Source: Progne subis subis (Eukaryota; Chordata; Aves; Passeriformes; Hirundinidae). Taken from it: a DNA stretch of 64,000 nt. The notes under the pieces were generated by a model. The model saw only the letters and a program-made list of their open reading frames with translations. It did no database searches and had not been told where the DNA came from. Below, in pieces: positions 11,236-24,073 of this stretch (the stretch's first letter is position 1; each line of letters opens with the position of its first letter). The DNA lies in contig JAKJHU010001075.1 in NCBI GenBank assembly GCA_022316685.1, positions 22,501 to 86,500 on the forward strand, written 5' to 3'. A program made the position numbers and the translations under genes.

Positions 11236-14200
11236 AAATCAGTGGTAAAGTTCTCGTTACTTTCCAATTGTAAACCATAGATGCAATTCCAGCATATTAT
11301 TAGTGTAATAGCTGAGATATAAAACTGGGATATAAAGAAGGGCATTCAGATAAATATTGTAACTTTCTATCTGTCTATAAATAGACATGAGCTGACTGTT
11401 TTTCTCAGATTCTTTCAATTCAATTTACTTAAATACCTTAGAATTTCCATTTTATTTAGTTTTACTCTGGTTATTCGTGTTTATATCATGATTTGTTTCC
11501 AAGAGTTGCTGGGAGTCAAAGAGAGGAATTTATTGTCTTCTATCACAGGTTACTAGATGAAACTTTCAACAAAGAAGTCAATGCTAACTCCTTCTGAAAG
11601 TTGAAATTAATATGGAGAACTTTTATTTTAATCTTTCATTCAAAATCTCAGCCCTTCTTTTAAGCTTTGAAGCAGAAATAAACTTTCATCACTTCAGTTA
11701 ATTAATCCACTGGTGGCCAGAGAAGAGTCCCATTGAAACAGCCTGCATGTCTCTAAGGTCTATGATGCTGTGTGCCACTAGAGCATGAAGATATAGACAA
11801 GCGGCATGTAATTCAGCTGAAGAGACAATGAGTCCTTCAGTCTACTATCCCTAATTCATTCACTGACAAATTATTTCATTGCTATCACTTGACATTTCTG
11901 AGATAAATATGCTTATCGTGAATTTTACATGGATTTCCATCATGTATGGCATTGTTATTTCTACTTTTGGAAATCTTGAGAGAGAAATATGAATATAGCA
12001 GGGATCATTCAAAAATATCAACACTAATGTTTTTCTTGTATTTGAAAGGAAGGAGAATTACAGTCAAGTGACATGCCAAACATAGATAATTATGATACAA
12101 TTTTTATATGGTGGAAGTGATAATTATTGCTGCTACTACTGTTATTTTATTATATCAAAAGGAAGAGAAAAACACATTAGCTGGATATTTGTACATAATT
12201 TCCCTGATTTGGAGAATATTTTTAAATAAAAGGGGAAGGGTAACTTCAGTAAACAATACAGGAAATTGAGGCCCTTGTTCAAATAACTCAAAAAGATGTG
12301 CTTGACATAACACATGTATTCAATGGACTTAGATAAATGTTAGTGTTTGTGTGCTTGTGAGATCTGAGCCTTACAAAGGGTTTGAGACAGCATTGGTACT
12401 CATGTATTAAAATAAATGGAAGGAAATGAGACAAACTTTTTGTCAGAGCTCAGTGCAGGTAAGGGAAAAAAGGATAACACCTGCCGGATATTTTTTTATT
12501 TTATTTTTGTTGATTGCTGTTATTTATGATACAAGCAAGAAGGACAAGTCACCAAGTGTTAAAATCAGTTATTGTCAGTTAAATCAGAATCATTTCCAAA
12601 TGGCTACCATTTACAGAAATAACACCAGTTCTATGTAAACTAAACTATTTTTGTTGAATATTAAAGATATAAATTAAGATATGAAATGAGACATTAGCTT
12701 TGGCATTCTGAAGACACTTAAAAGTCCAAGGCAGTTTATGTTTAATTGGCTCTCCAAGGTAGAAAACAATTCTATATAGACAGATCCCTTAGCCTCTTAT
12801 CCTTCATCCGTACCTTGGACTTACCCGTCTGAAGGAGAGCCAGAGGACAAGTAGAAACATGGTCTAGCTGGAGAAATGGATAGGTCAGTTTCCTACCAAG
12901 CAAATAATTCCTGGGTATCTTGAGAATTTGCTATAAAAATCAATAGTGTATTCTTTCTTCTATGCTCTGTCCTATTTGAAGCAAATCATGCTAACTCAGT
13001 AAATCGTCCTCAGAAAAACAGTTTCTGAGATTAATGCAAAGTTGAGTGGCTCCAAAGAAGTTTTGCTTTCATAAAATGATCAGTTTGACTTAGTTTATTT
13101 TACTCAGGTTACAAACAGTTACTTTCCTATAGGAAGCTTCTGGACTGTAAGTGGTGAGAGGCATGAGGGTGGCTGCATGCTGTCTTCCAAAAATTACCTT
13201 TCTCGGATTCTGCTTACAGAAGCTTTGGGCTGTAAAACAAAATCTCATTTTTCTGCCTGTAATAACACAGTTCAAATACCTCTTCTCCTCAAAAATTTGT
13301 TATTTTCTGGATAAATATGAGCTCTTTAAGAAGTGACAGTTGTACAATTGGATTAGCTACGTATTGGCAAGGGAAAGGATCCCAAAAGAATTACTTATCA
13401 AGAGCTATAATCACTATAAATATAAAAGAAGCAATTTCTAGCACTCTCTTCATAGTGTCATGCACATATGAATGCATGAACATAGGAAAATAGAATAATG
13501 CTAACGAAGGAATTCAGCACGTATAACTAAATTTTGAGACACTATGAGGAAAATACAATACTTGAGTTTTAGTTTAATTCCAAAAATGAGAACTGTGGCT
13601 GTCATGAAGCACTACAGTATCTTTGAACTCAGTTGAAATGACCATTTGGTTAGTCCTGTATTCTCTTCCTTATTGCTCTATAGAAATGTAATACTTGTGG
13701 ATTAGACAACTTTTAGAGTTGAAGAGCAAATGAAGATAGTCAGGAAAGAGGAAATCTTGTCCACAGTAATTTGGGTGGAGAACATTTTCATGACTGTAGT
13801 AGATGCAGTCATTCATCTTTTATTACAAATAAAATAAAAACCATAAATCATTGTTGAGGAAGCACTGCCATTTTGTCTTGGTGAGTTATTTCACTTTCAG
13901 GTGACAGAACAAAACTCTCCCTCGTGCAGGGAAGAAAAGAAATGTAATATAAAATGTAATATTCCCTTTTTAGAGTAAATGGGATATCTATGCAAAAGCT
14001 TAAATACTATCATATTCAGGGGGTCATGATAAAAATATATGTGTTTATTCTGGTTATGCTTCTTAATTCAAAGATTAATTAGTCCTGACATCCTGATGCA
14101 CCAATTAGTCTATTCCTTCTGTACATGCCACTCCTAGTGGTTATTTATTCTACAACAGTGAGATATGCCACCAAGATTTTTTAGGCTCAGTGTTGGCTCC

Positions 14201-15059
14201 ACATGTTACTGTAATTATTGCCATTTTTTAAAATTCAATTTATATGCATTTTACAGTTTTCTCCAGGCTGTAAATATTGTAAATATTTATTTTAAAAAAG
14301 TTCCTACTAAAGTGAATGGAATTGCACACTGAATAAGTAAGTAGACTGAACTCAGCACAAATAAAACCTTTTGAGGTATATATTTAACTGTCCTGCATGT
14401 TAACTTTATGATTGCAATGATCTTGTGACTATGAAGTTACTGTTTATATGCAGTTAGCAGATGAGAAGGGAACAACTTCTAATCTTAATTTTTCGTCTAT
14501 TTTTATTATAAACACTAGGAGTGAGGGTTTAAAGATTCCTAAGTACTGTTTCACTTCCTCATAATCCCCTTAACCTTCTTTTCTTACTTCCACAAAAAAA
14601 TTAGGACAATCTTATCCCTCCAGTGATTTGTATTGACTCACTAATTAAACTTTGCTTCCTTATCTTCTATCTCTGAATAGATGATATAAATATTATTCTC
14701 TGTTTTCAATAACCAGCCTAATTCACTACATCTGAGTTTATGGCTTAGATTGGGAGATGGTGTGTTTTAAGAGCATCCTGCATTATCTGCCTTTTTCCTG
14801 AAGCAAATAAACATACAAACAGAGAGATAATCCAGAGGAGAACTCACATAAAAGCATAGACCAAAATTGCTAACAAGATGTATTCTATCCATCAGAAAAT
14901 GTCACTGAATATATATCAGTTCACAGGTACAAATTCCCCTCAGGAAAGTGGCCTAAACAATGTTTTATATTTTTTAAGGGTTTTGGGATACTTAATCATT
15001 AATCTTTTAAAACAACAATAAAATAAATTGTTTATCAAGACCTCGATGGTGTCTTTTAA
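11236..15059. other. Intergenic unique sequence, nothing recognised
   Basis: About 3.8 kb of AT-rich DNA between the LTR-like repeat and LTR copy C. Open frames are short and of random composition. Confidence 0.6.
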
Positions 15060-15064
15060 CTATG
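15060..15064. repeat. Target-site duplication of LTR copy C (left)
   Basis: The pentamer ctatg abuts the LTR start and recurs exactly at 15,816-15,820. Confidence 0.88.
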
Positions 15065-15815
15065 TGTTGGGGGTTAAGTTTTCCTATAGAATTTCCCCAC
15101 CCCGTAAGTTGCTAAGAGACTAAATACTGATGCTTAAAGGGTACTTGACCCACACAAAAGGTAGTAGATCACTTAGTTTGGGGGAGGAAAAGGCTCAGGG
15201 GCTGCAGGAGCTGAGGGTGCTCTCTTCTGCTCTTGGTTTCAGAGAGGTCGAGTGGGCGACTGCTGGCTGCGTGGAATCCACGGTTAACAGAGGGGCCAGT
15301 CCTGGGAATTCTATCATCTGCTGGGACTCCCAGGAATTTGGAGCCCCTTGCCTGCCCTGCTGGAGCTGGGTCAGCCCCGTCCAGCCATCGCAGCTTCTCC
15401 AGCACTGCTCACTTTGCCTGCTGGGACACTTCCCTCCTGCCTGCTGAGAAAACCCACCATTTCCAGTCATCAGCCCAGGAGTTTCCACTGTTTTGGTTTG
15501 GTGCTCTCGGGGTCCCAAGAGAGACAAAGTGAGACAAAGCCCCTCGGGGTTCTTGGTTCTGTTTATTATTGTTATTGTTACTGTTGTTATTGCTATTATT
15601 AATATTGTTATTATTATTATTATTATTGCTATTGCTGTTTGTTTGTCATGTTATATTTACTAGTAAAGGACTGTTATTCCTTTCCTCATAGCTCTGACTA
15701 AAAAGGCTTTTTAATCTTCCGAATTATAATAACTTGGAGGGAAGTGATTGGGATTCCCGATTCCTAAAGAGGCCTTGCCTCTCCCTAGCAGATACCTGTT
15801 TTTCAAACCAAGACA
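15065..15815 (+). mobile_element. Solo LTR, family 2, copy C
   Basis: This 751-base element begins TGTTGGGGGTTAAG and ends CAAACCAAGACA. It is flanked by a perfect 5-bp duplication, ctatg (15,060-15,064 and 15,816-15,820). It is homologous in inverse orientation to 32,130-32,789. TG...CA ends with a 5-bp duplication suggest an ERVL-type (class III) origin. The middle is GC-rich, so several reading frames stay open by chance. A (TTATTG/TTA)n stretch at about 15,560-15,640 explains most of the extra length relative to copy D. No gag, pol or env sequence adjoins it. Confidence 0.92.
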
Positions 15816-15820
15816 CTATG
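15816..15820. repeat. Target-site duplication of LTR copy C (right)
   Basis: The pentamer ctatg abuts the LTR end, identical to 15,060-15,064. Confidence 0.88.
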
Positions 15821-17285
15821 TTTTTTCTGGAATTGGTTTGGAAAAAGCATATTCAAATTTTATTTCCTAAAAAACAAAAGAAACAATTCATGCTGATAAT
15901 CTGTGCTAGGTTGTAGTTGCTGAAAAAGATAATTCTTGGTTTTGGAAATGTGGGCTTCATATGAGGAGAGCAGAATGTGATCTTTTTAGCTGTAGTAGTG
16001 GTCTCTGCCTAACCATGTTTGAAATCAATAATATTGACTTAATAAACACATTGCTCATACTTCAGCAAAAAGCATATAGTCAATAGACACTGAATTAATG
16101 TAAAGATTTTAAAAAATTTCTAAATACATGCTCTTAAAATAATTTTCATACTGTCATATTTGTTTCTTGATATTTTTTTGTAATAAGCTTTATGACAGCA
16201 CCAGTTCTCAGTTTGCAGTTTTCTGTTTCTGCCACTGTGCTGCATAACATTAAATCAAGACTTTTATTTCAGCTGTCAGAGGATATATTTTTGATACCAA
16301 ATCTGTTTGTAGATTCTGATACTAGTGTTCTTTATCTTCTAAATGAAAGAATTAAATAAAATACTCTTTTGTATTCTAAAATATCTTTCTTTTTTCTTGT
16401 GGGCAATTTACATTAAATGTGGCAAAGATTTCTTTGCTTGTTTGACTGTTTTTAATCTTTTATTCTTGTAATTATATACTTGCCCAGGAGGAGCTTGAAC
16501 AGAACATTTCATGATCTACCACAATTCTTAGACACTTCTCTGCTTCAGCAGCTCTTATCCTTAACACAACTTCAAGCATCCAATGCCAGAGTTTGCCTCC
16601 AAGTGCAAAGATCCACATTTATTCTACTCTTTCTCTAGGAGAATAGGAGTGTCCTCAGTTGAAAGAAAACCTCATTCCAGGAGCTACATAGGGAAGCTTC
16701 CAAAACAGCTGTCTGCACTGTATTCATACTGTGGGTAAGTGTGAGAGTTTGAATAAATATTGTAATTAGGAACATAATAGCATATTTTGATTCCCTTAAT
16801 AAATAAGACCAACATGAATCTTTTCTTAGTGGTGACACTAATGATCATTAATGGCCAAGCCTGTTATCTTTGCAGCATGAATTCTTAGTTGAAAAGCCAA
16901 AGACTTGAATACAAGACATACGATTATTGAAGCAGAAAATAAATGCAAGTCCTTGGCATGAATCCAATTGGTTTAAGATAAACCACAAAAACATAAACCA
17001 CAAATAACAGAAAATACTCCAAAATGGTAATTTTTGTTAGTTTCCATGCAAAAGTAATACTTTTTTTAAAAATTAATATTGCTGTTTCTTACCTCATTGC
17101 TGTTTTCAGTAAATTGTTCTCATCTCAAGCCGTGATATTCACCATTTGTGCCTCCAATTCTCAACTCCATCCTGCCTTATTGCGAAGGGGGAGGGAAACG
17201 GGGAGTGAGGGAATGGCACTTGGTTTTGGACAGTCTTGGTGTGGGAGCTGAATTGTGGAGTACCCTTCCTAAACCATTACATTGC
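15821..17285. other. Intergenic sequence, nothing recognised
   Basis: AT-rich with a moderately GC-richer patch at 17,170-17,285. That patch could be the body of a tRNA-derived element headed by the tRNA-Lys-like sequence, but I cannot confirm it. Confidence 0.5.
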
Positions 17286-17359
17286 TGCCTAATGTTAGGT
17301 GCCAACCCACAAGCCTGGGATTAAGAGTCTTGCGATCTACTGACTGAGCAAGCAGAGGC
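17286..17359 (-). pseudogene. tRNA-Lys(CUU)-like pseudogene or tRNA-derived element
   Basis: On the minus strand about 74 bases line up with eukaryotic tRNA-Lys(CTT). The D-arm core GCTCAGTCAGTAGA is followed by AGACTCTTAATC, with anticodon CTT in place, then GTGGGTT leading into the T-arm. By eye about 55 of 73 positions match. The acceptor and T stems are broken (the T-loop no longer reads TTCGA), so it is not a functional tRNA. It could be a retroposed tRNA or the head of an old tRNA-derived SINE whose body would lie at lower coordinates. Confidence 0.65.
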
Positions 17360-17730
17360 ATGGGATGGTATAGAAAAACCTCTGGGTCCTGGCCAAAACT
17401 AGAACAGGTATACAGAATCACCAACCATAATTCAGACTTGAAGGAAAGACAGTGTGTTCTGAGTTCCATGCTCTTTTGCCATAACCTGGGGTTTTTTTGT
17501 CCAAACCAACATTATCTACACAGGAATTCCTCCTTGCACCTTCAGATCACTATCAGTTCTGTAATTCTACAATTGCATTGTACAATTTTTGCCAATTGCA
17601 TTGACAAAAGAACTGTATTTCTTTTAAAGAAAAAAATATATTAGAGGTAATATCCATAAATATCCTTCTTTATTGTTCTTTATTAATCACATAGAATACT
17701 TCTACTTGTATTTAGGACCTTTGTAGTATC

Positions 17731-17800
17731 AGAATCAAAGAATGGCCTGTGTCAGAGGGGGCCTTAAAGACCATTGTGTTCCAAACCACCTGTTGTGGGC
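17731..17800 (-). mobile_element. CR1 LINE, short relic
   Basis: About 70 bases resembling the antisense CR1 terminus: 'agaatcaaagaatggcctgt', 'ccttaaagaccat', 'ttccaaaccacctg'. Strongly diverged, hence probably old; the right edge is uncertain. Confidence 0.6.
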
Positions 17801-19760
17801 AAGATAAAGAAACTGACCACTCACAAGCCTTAATTTTATTATCAGTGTATCTACTAAATATTTGATATTGTCTGCAAAACAAAGGTCCTATGAATTTGTT
17901 GACTATGTATGAATTTCAAAGGTCAAGGTAAGAACTGTATTAAATGTAATGACATGTTTGTTTTTTTTTAGGAGTGTAACTGTAGTTAGCTATGTTACTT
18001 GTCTGTGGAATGAGAAGACCTGTCTAAAAATGGTAATATGGTATTCTACTAATTAGAAATTTCTGCCTTAAAAATTTCTTTTAGCTGGTCTGTGATGAGT
18101 AGTTGCATATTCTGGTCAACTTGCAAAATGAGAGGTTCTTACATTACTTTTCAATTTTGAAATAGTAACCATTATATTATTCATTGTAATATATTTCACA
18201 ATTAATACCAGAGACAATATTCTCTTCATGTTATTGTCTATAATTTGAAATCTAGTGTTTACTGTTATTTCCTTTTTATCTGCATTCAAACTAGTAGTTG
18301 TAAGAATGTTCCCCTCTGAACTTCTAAACATCTCCAAATGCAAAAATAATAAACATACTATATTCATTCATTCAATTGATCAATGGTAATCTATAAAGCA
18401 GAATTTTTATGTACTGTTTAATTTTCTTATGGTTAACTTGAAAATGCCTTGTGCTCACTGCAGCCTAAAACTTCTGAGGGCTTTGACCCATGTACATTGG
18501 AAGCAAATGATGTTAATGATTTAAGTCAAATATCTTAAGCCAATACCCCCACTTTGACAGAGATTACCATCCCTTGGAAACATACTTTCTGCCTATTTTA
18601 AATACTGCTAGTACATGGCAATATTATAGGAATAAATTTCCTTCAATTAACTTCCAAGTGAGGGATAAGTGGACAGGAGATTTGGTAATAGCTTAAACTG
18701 AGCCCATCTATCAGAATTACTTCTTTGACCTGGGACTAGTTTCACACGAGTAGCCTGTACTGAGGCTGTGCAAATGACATAACATACTCTGTCATTTAGT
18801 AGAATGATCATTTGCACTGTTGGGGATGTATTCACATGGCACATGCAATTTCACTCAATTACCAGCATACATGGTATAAGAGGCAGCAGCAAGAAGGTTA
18901 ACTTCTATAATAACCTTAGAATACTGTGTTGAAATTTAGTGAACAACCTCGGAACTTGTTTTCCGTGGACATAGTGCTGATGGGAAATGAATCTGGATTC
19001 TAATGTCTCACACTTAATTTCATGATTATTTGGTACAAATTGTAGTTTGGGATTGGACTTAAGCTAGTCATTCTATTGTCCACCTTCAGCCTGTACTTTC
19101 CCACACAGAATGCCATTCAATCGTCCATTGTTCAGGATATGTCCAATGTCCAAGTACATTGGGTATTGATTCAATATTGCTTTTTGCCTTTGAATTTGTA
19201 GGTAGCCTTGGCTCAGAAATGCACACTCTGGTATCTTATTCTGTTTTGCAAGGAGGAACAGAACAGACAATTATTTTATCACAGGAATTATGTGCTATTC
19301 ACAACTAAAATATGGCTAATGCATTTGGTCTTTGAAAACATCAACAGGTATATGTATCAGACCTTTAGAAGTCATCTCCGAACCAAGCATGGCTTCTTTC
19401 TCTTCCTTTGCCCCTCAAAATAAGCAGTGGCAATTTAATTTTTCCATACCTAATGTTCCACAAAAGAAATAGGGCCTGTTTTAAAATTTCACCCTGAAAT
19501 TTATGGTTAGGAATGAAATAATTGAATAAAAGTAATCCCTTGGAGAACAAAGTTTCTTAATACTACTTGGTTTACATTGGGCAAACCAGAAGTCCAAAAG
19601 GGACAGTGATTTCATTGCCTCCATTTTCATGTTCACTTTCACTAAAGAAAGATAGGAGGCATTCACAGCATAGAGGTTTTATGCATTGTTGATGGACAGT
19701 CTTCGTGTTTGGAGGAGTCTTCTGATATTTGAAATGGTTTCTTTTTGTCTATCTTTTTAG
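17801..19760. other. Intergenic sequence, nothing recognised
   Basis: AT-rich DNA between two CR1 copies, without coding or RNA signatures. Confidence 0.6.
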
Positions 19761-20505
19761 GGTGACAGGCAACCAGTCACAAGTAGTGTTCCCCAGGGCT
19801 CAGTAGTGGGGCCAGTTCCATTTAATGTCTTTATCAATGATCAAGGTGAGGGGTTGACTAAGTGCCCCCTCAGGCAGTTTTTGGATTACACCAAGCTGGG
19901 TTTGACTGTTGATCTGCTGAGGGCAGGAAGACTACAGAGGGATATGAATGGGCTGGATCAATGGGTCAAGGCCAGTGGTATGAGGCTCGAAAAGGCAAAG
20001 TGCCAGGTCCTGTCCTTGGGTCACCAGAACTCCATGCAACAGGGCTACACACTGGGTGCAGGGTGGCTGGAAAGCTGCCCAGTGGAAAAGGACCAAAAGC
20101 TGTTGGCTGGCAGCAGCTGAACATGAGCCAGCTGTGCCCAGGTAATCAGGAAGGCCAATGATATCCTGGCCTGTATCAGCAACAGTGTGGCCAACAGGAC
20201 TAATAAAGAGAGCAAAAGGTATCCCCTGAACTCTGGTGAAGTCTCACCTCAAATTCTGTATCCAGTCCTGGGCCCCTCACTCACTACAGGACAGACACTG
20301 AGGGACTGGAGAGCATCCAGAGGAGGTGAAGAGTCTGGAGTGCAAGCCCTTTGAGGAGTGGCTGGGGGAGCTGGGGTTCAATCTGGAGAAAAGACTTGTT
20401 GATGGGGCATTTAGGGACACAGTTTAGTGGGTAACACTGGTGCTGGATTAATGGGTGGACTTGATATAAGGGGTCTTTTCCAAACTAAACAAGTCTATGA
20501 TCCTG
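19761..20505 (+). mobile_element. CR1 LINE, 3' end of ORF2 plus 3'UTR (dead)
   Basis: Sense-strand CR1 truncated at the 5' side. The frame at 19,806-20,120 shows the end of the reverse-transcriptase domain: GPVPFNVFIND, then a block reading FLDYTKLG where an active element has the metal-binding Ala-Asp-Asp. It continues through DLLRAGRLQRDMNGLDQW and KAKCQVLSLG to GWLESCPVEKDQKLL. It then becomes interrupted and runs into the 3'UTR, ending 'aagtctatgatcctg'. Loss of the catalytic aspartates and later frame breaks show it is inactive. Confidence 0.9.
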
Positions 20506-21280
20506 CAACCATGGTAACAGAAACATGAAAAACTGTGCAAATACCAACCACAGGAAGTGAAGAACCACTTGGTACCAAAGATTGGATAACTTGTGATTCC
20601 AAGGACATGGCCTGTTGGTAAACCTCTTTAAGAAAAAAACTGTAGCCTTCATAGGTGTACATGGAAATCTTACAGACTCTGAAAGTAAAATGGCTCGAGT
20701 GCCAATGTAAATGACTGTCAGCCTACTGCTGACACACAGCTTTGTTCTTTTTTGTTTCCTTGGGTGGCTGTTTGGAGAGATATTATTTCAGTAATTTGTG
20801 AAATCACCTTTTTTCCTTACAAGTTTTAAACAATATCCTCTTACAAGAGCTGAGAGCTCTGAACTTCTTTTGTGCTATTATTAAAATGATTATATTACAT
20901 TCTCATTCCATGGGCAGGAACTAATGTATTCTTACTGTGGTTGTATAAAAAGTCTTGCAATGGGAACTTTAGCCTTATTTAACATGAAAATGATTGATAA
21001 TACATTATTGAAGTGTTTATCATAAAAAAGATTTTGATAGAAATGTTAGACTGCTGGATAGCTGTATCATGACAACCCTTCTATTTCCTTGCTAAACTGT
21101 AAAGATGAGTTACAGAGTTCAGTTCTGAGTTCTTCTGAGATGTGTAATCACTGGTTTTACTTCTCCATTATATAGAATAGAATGATCTGAACTGTATGCC
21201 TGGAGAATAAATAAAATGGATATGAACCACAGAAACTATGGAATATCACAAAAGTCTTTTTTGGTAGCAGTATGTATGAG
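20506..21280. other. Intergenic sequence, nothing recognised
   Basis: Unique AT-rich DNA between a CR1 copy and the probable short LTR. Confidence 0.6.
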
Positions 21281-21629
21281 TGTTGTAATGCATTAATTTG
21301 GTTTATATTGCATCGGATTTGTAATGTTTCTTCTACGTATCATGTGATCTGACCTTGCCCAGCAGTGTCCATCCTCCACACTGAAATGTAACCCAGCTGT
21401 CTTTCTTCCCTCTTCTCCCTTATTGGGCGGTGCCTCTGGGCCCTGCCCCTGGGGAAAAAGTCCCGCTGGGGAGGGGCCAGGTCTCTCTGGCATCAGTGAG
21501 CCATCGGGAAAGGTCTCCAGCAAGCAGAGCAGGACTTGAGAATAAAAGCTGTAAAATCCAACCTGTTGCCAGAGAGCAGACTCTTACTTTTGCCATTGGC
21601 GGTCATCTAGTCTCGTGGGGAATACTACA
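21281..21629 (+). mobile_element. Probable short solo LTR (third type)
   Basis: A GC-rich island sits in AT-rich DNA. It begins TGTTGTAATG and ends AATACTACA. Flanking hexamers tatgag (21,275-21,280) and tgtgag (21,630-21,635) differ at one base, consistent with an aged 6-bp target duplication. A GC-rich U3-like block (about 21,420-21,530) is followed by gaataaaagc (AATAAA at 21,541) and a short U5-like tail. That order and the terminal dinucleotides argue for an LTR. No second copy is present in the window to confirm the ends. Confidence 0.55.
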
Positions 21630-21635
21630 TGTGAG

Positions 21636-22820
21636 CATATAAGGTTTTACCAGGATAGTTTGTATGTCCTGCAAATTACTTTTCCCTGGATGACCACAGT
21701 GAAAATGGGAGGAGTTTTATAAGTACATGAAGTGTAAGACATTGTTCATAATTACTAGTTACAGGGGTTTTTAGAACACAGTAAAAAGACACAGCAAAGT
21801 AATCATATATTTACACATGCTTAAATAATGGCTGAAACTAAAAAATCAACTTTGCCTTGTGAACAGAGAAACATTCACTTCCAAACCATACTCTCTGAAG
21901 AAGTATGACATTATTTATATCTAGATTTTCAAAACAACAAACACACACAAAGCAGGACTCTCAGTTCACAGCCTAAATCCCTTCAGTGTGACAAGATGTA
22001 TTGCAGATGTGCTAATGAACAAGTCAAAACCCAGTATTGCTCAGCAGGTCTTTTTTCAATAATTTGATTCTACAAATGAGATATTGAGCAAATTCTTGCT
22101 TTGGGACACATACATGATTCCTACACATTTCATAAGGAGGTAAGTTACACACATCAAATGAAGAACACACCTTAGAAAGAGCCCCTGGATAACTGTGAAC
22201 TGGTTTTGGCTACTTTAGGAAGAAGGATAAAAAAAATAATCTGGGTCCTGATTCATTTCTAATTTACACTTCAGTAAAGTAGAAGTAAATTAGTGGCTAC
22301 AAGTGGAGTAGGAAAGAGGAGAATAAAGCTTAGGAATTTCTATTAAATATTAAGCAGATACAAAGACTGGTACTTTGTCCATGGTTTAGCACAATAGGAT
22401 ATGAATAATTAATTATTCAATATGTAACTCATACAATAATTATGGAGGCAAAAAAGTTACTTAAAAAGCAGTTTCAAAAGCTATCTAGTGCTTATGTTTT
22501 CAGGGAGCTCAGGTGCACTCTGTTTTGTTTTAAATGCAGCTGTACTGAGGCCATCTCTGCAAATCCAACATGGGAATCACAAAGTATCAGCATAGTTCTT
22601 CCAGATTCAGTGAAGAACCACTTGGGTAGTACAATGTAGAGGTATATTTACACACACAGATCTATTCAGTGGACGTAGAAAGAACTAATTAGTAAAAAAA
22701 AATTATTTCCAGTGTATGGGAGTGAGTGTGCTTTTTGATATGAGGCGTAAGAATACAACTTTTCTGCCTATTTAGAAAATTCAGCTTTTTTATTCAACTA
22801 TTTGCTGTTCTGGAGGTGGT

Positions 22821-22863
<43 letters not shown>

Positions 22864-24073
22864 ACATATGCCTCAAAAACGACCTTTTTAAGCATCAATT
22901 TCCCAAACTTCAGCTTAGCTCATGTAGCAAGCCAGATCTTTTAATTGTGTTTTGCAGACTTTACTGAAGTGAAATACATACTTTACTCCTTTTTTTTTTT
23001 TTTTTTTTGTGGGAGCACAATTTTTTTTTTTTTTTACTTGGCAATACATTCCTAGTTGACCACAACTCTGCAGCCTAAGTTACATAGCAATTTCTGTACT
23101 GTAATACTTCAGTTTCAAATTACAAGCACGAGAGTATGTCGTGCAAAACCTGTATCTTTCAGGAGACCTACTTTTCTATGGAACAACCAGAAAACCCAAA
23201 TAGATAGAGTTTCAGACAGAGTTCTGAAACAAATTAATGTGCAAACACACAATGCATTTCAGAAGAAGACATGTTCCCGTAAATGAAACAGAATTATCTT
23301 TCTCCTGTAGAAGACTGTCATTTAGAGTACTTTGCTTCATGTAATTTGTCCACTCAAGTATTTTAATGAAGATTTAACTTCCAGTTTTAGATGGTAATGA
23401 TTTAAGGTTTATTAGGTTTATTTAAGGTTTATTTTTTATGTTCCCCAGAACAATTTCCACCTGGAACATATGACTAGGCAGAGCAGATTGATTATGACAG
23501 TAATAGGATCTGCAAGATATCATGGAAGAATTAACAAATCAAATGACAGTAAATTACAATCATAAGTTTCTTAATAAGGAAGCAAGAGCTTTTAGCTCTT
23601 ACAGTAATATCTTCAATGAACTGAAAAAAATACACAAAAGAGAAAAAGCCCAGATCCCATAGCACTGAATTTATTAGCAATTAGTCATCACTGACTCCTC
23701 AGTTAGGCACAACTTGATTGGAATAATAAAACTGAGCTATCCAGGTTAGTTATTTAGAGTGGGAAAAACCCCCACAATGGTGAATGTTGGTCGTGTGAGA
23801 GCACTGGAGACACTGCGAGCCCTACAGTTTATTTTATGGTCTATTCTATGCTCATTGCATGACCTCCCATTGATTTCTGCAGTACTAGACTCCAGCTCTT
23901 TGACATTTCTCTTTATTTCTCTGCAAAGTGGACTCTAGCCTAGGAGGCTCCTTTGTGAGCTGTTCAATTGAATATATCTATCTAAAATGCGACTGTGGGC
24001 ACAATATTTATAAAGGATCCTAGGTTTGAGGTACAGTGCAGGGTTTACTGAGGCTTGACCGTGAAACACAGTT
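21636..24073. other. Intergenic sequence upstream of the promoter
   Basis: AT-rich, containing the T38 run. The last 400 bases lead into the CR1 copy that abuts the CpG island. No upstream exon is evident. The neighbouring gene FOXB2, expected on the 5' side of PRUNE2 in many vertebrates, is not within the window. Confidence 0.6.
22822..22859. repeat. T38 homopolymer
   Basis: Uninterrupted run of 38 T. A second interrupted T-rich patch follows at 22,990-23,034. Confidence 0.95.

Noticed and set aside
15130..15602. Several overlapping 78-110 codon frames on both strands
   Set aside because: All lie within solo LTR copy C; the homologous copy D shows unrelated frames with shifts. No retroviral protein motif.
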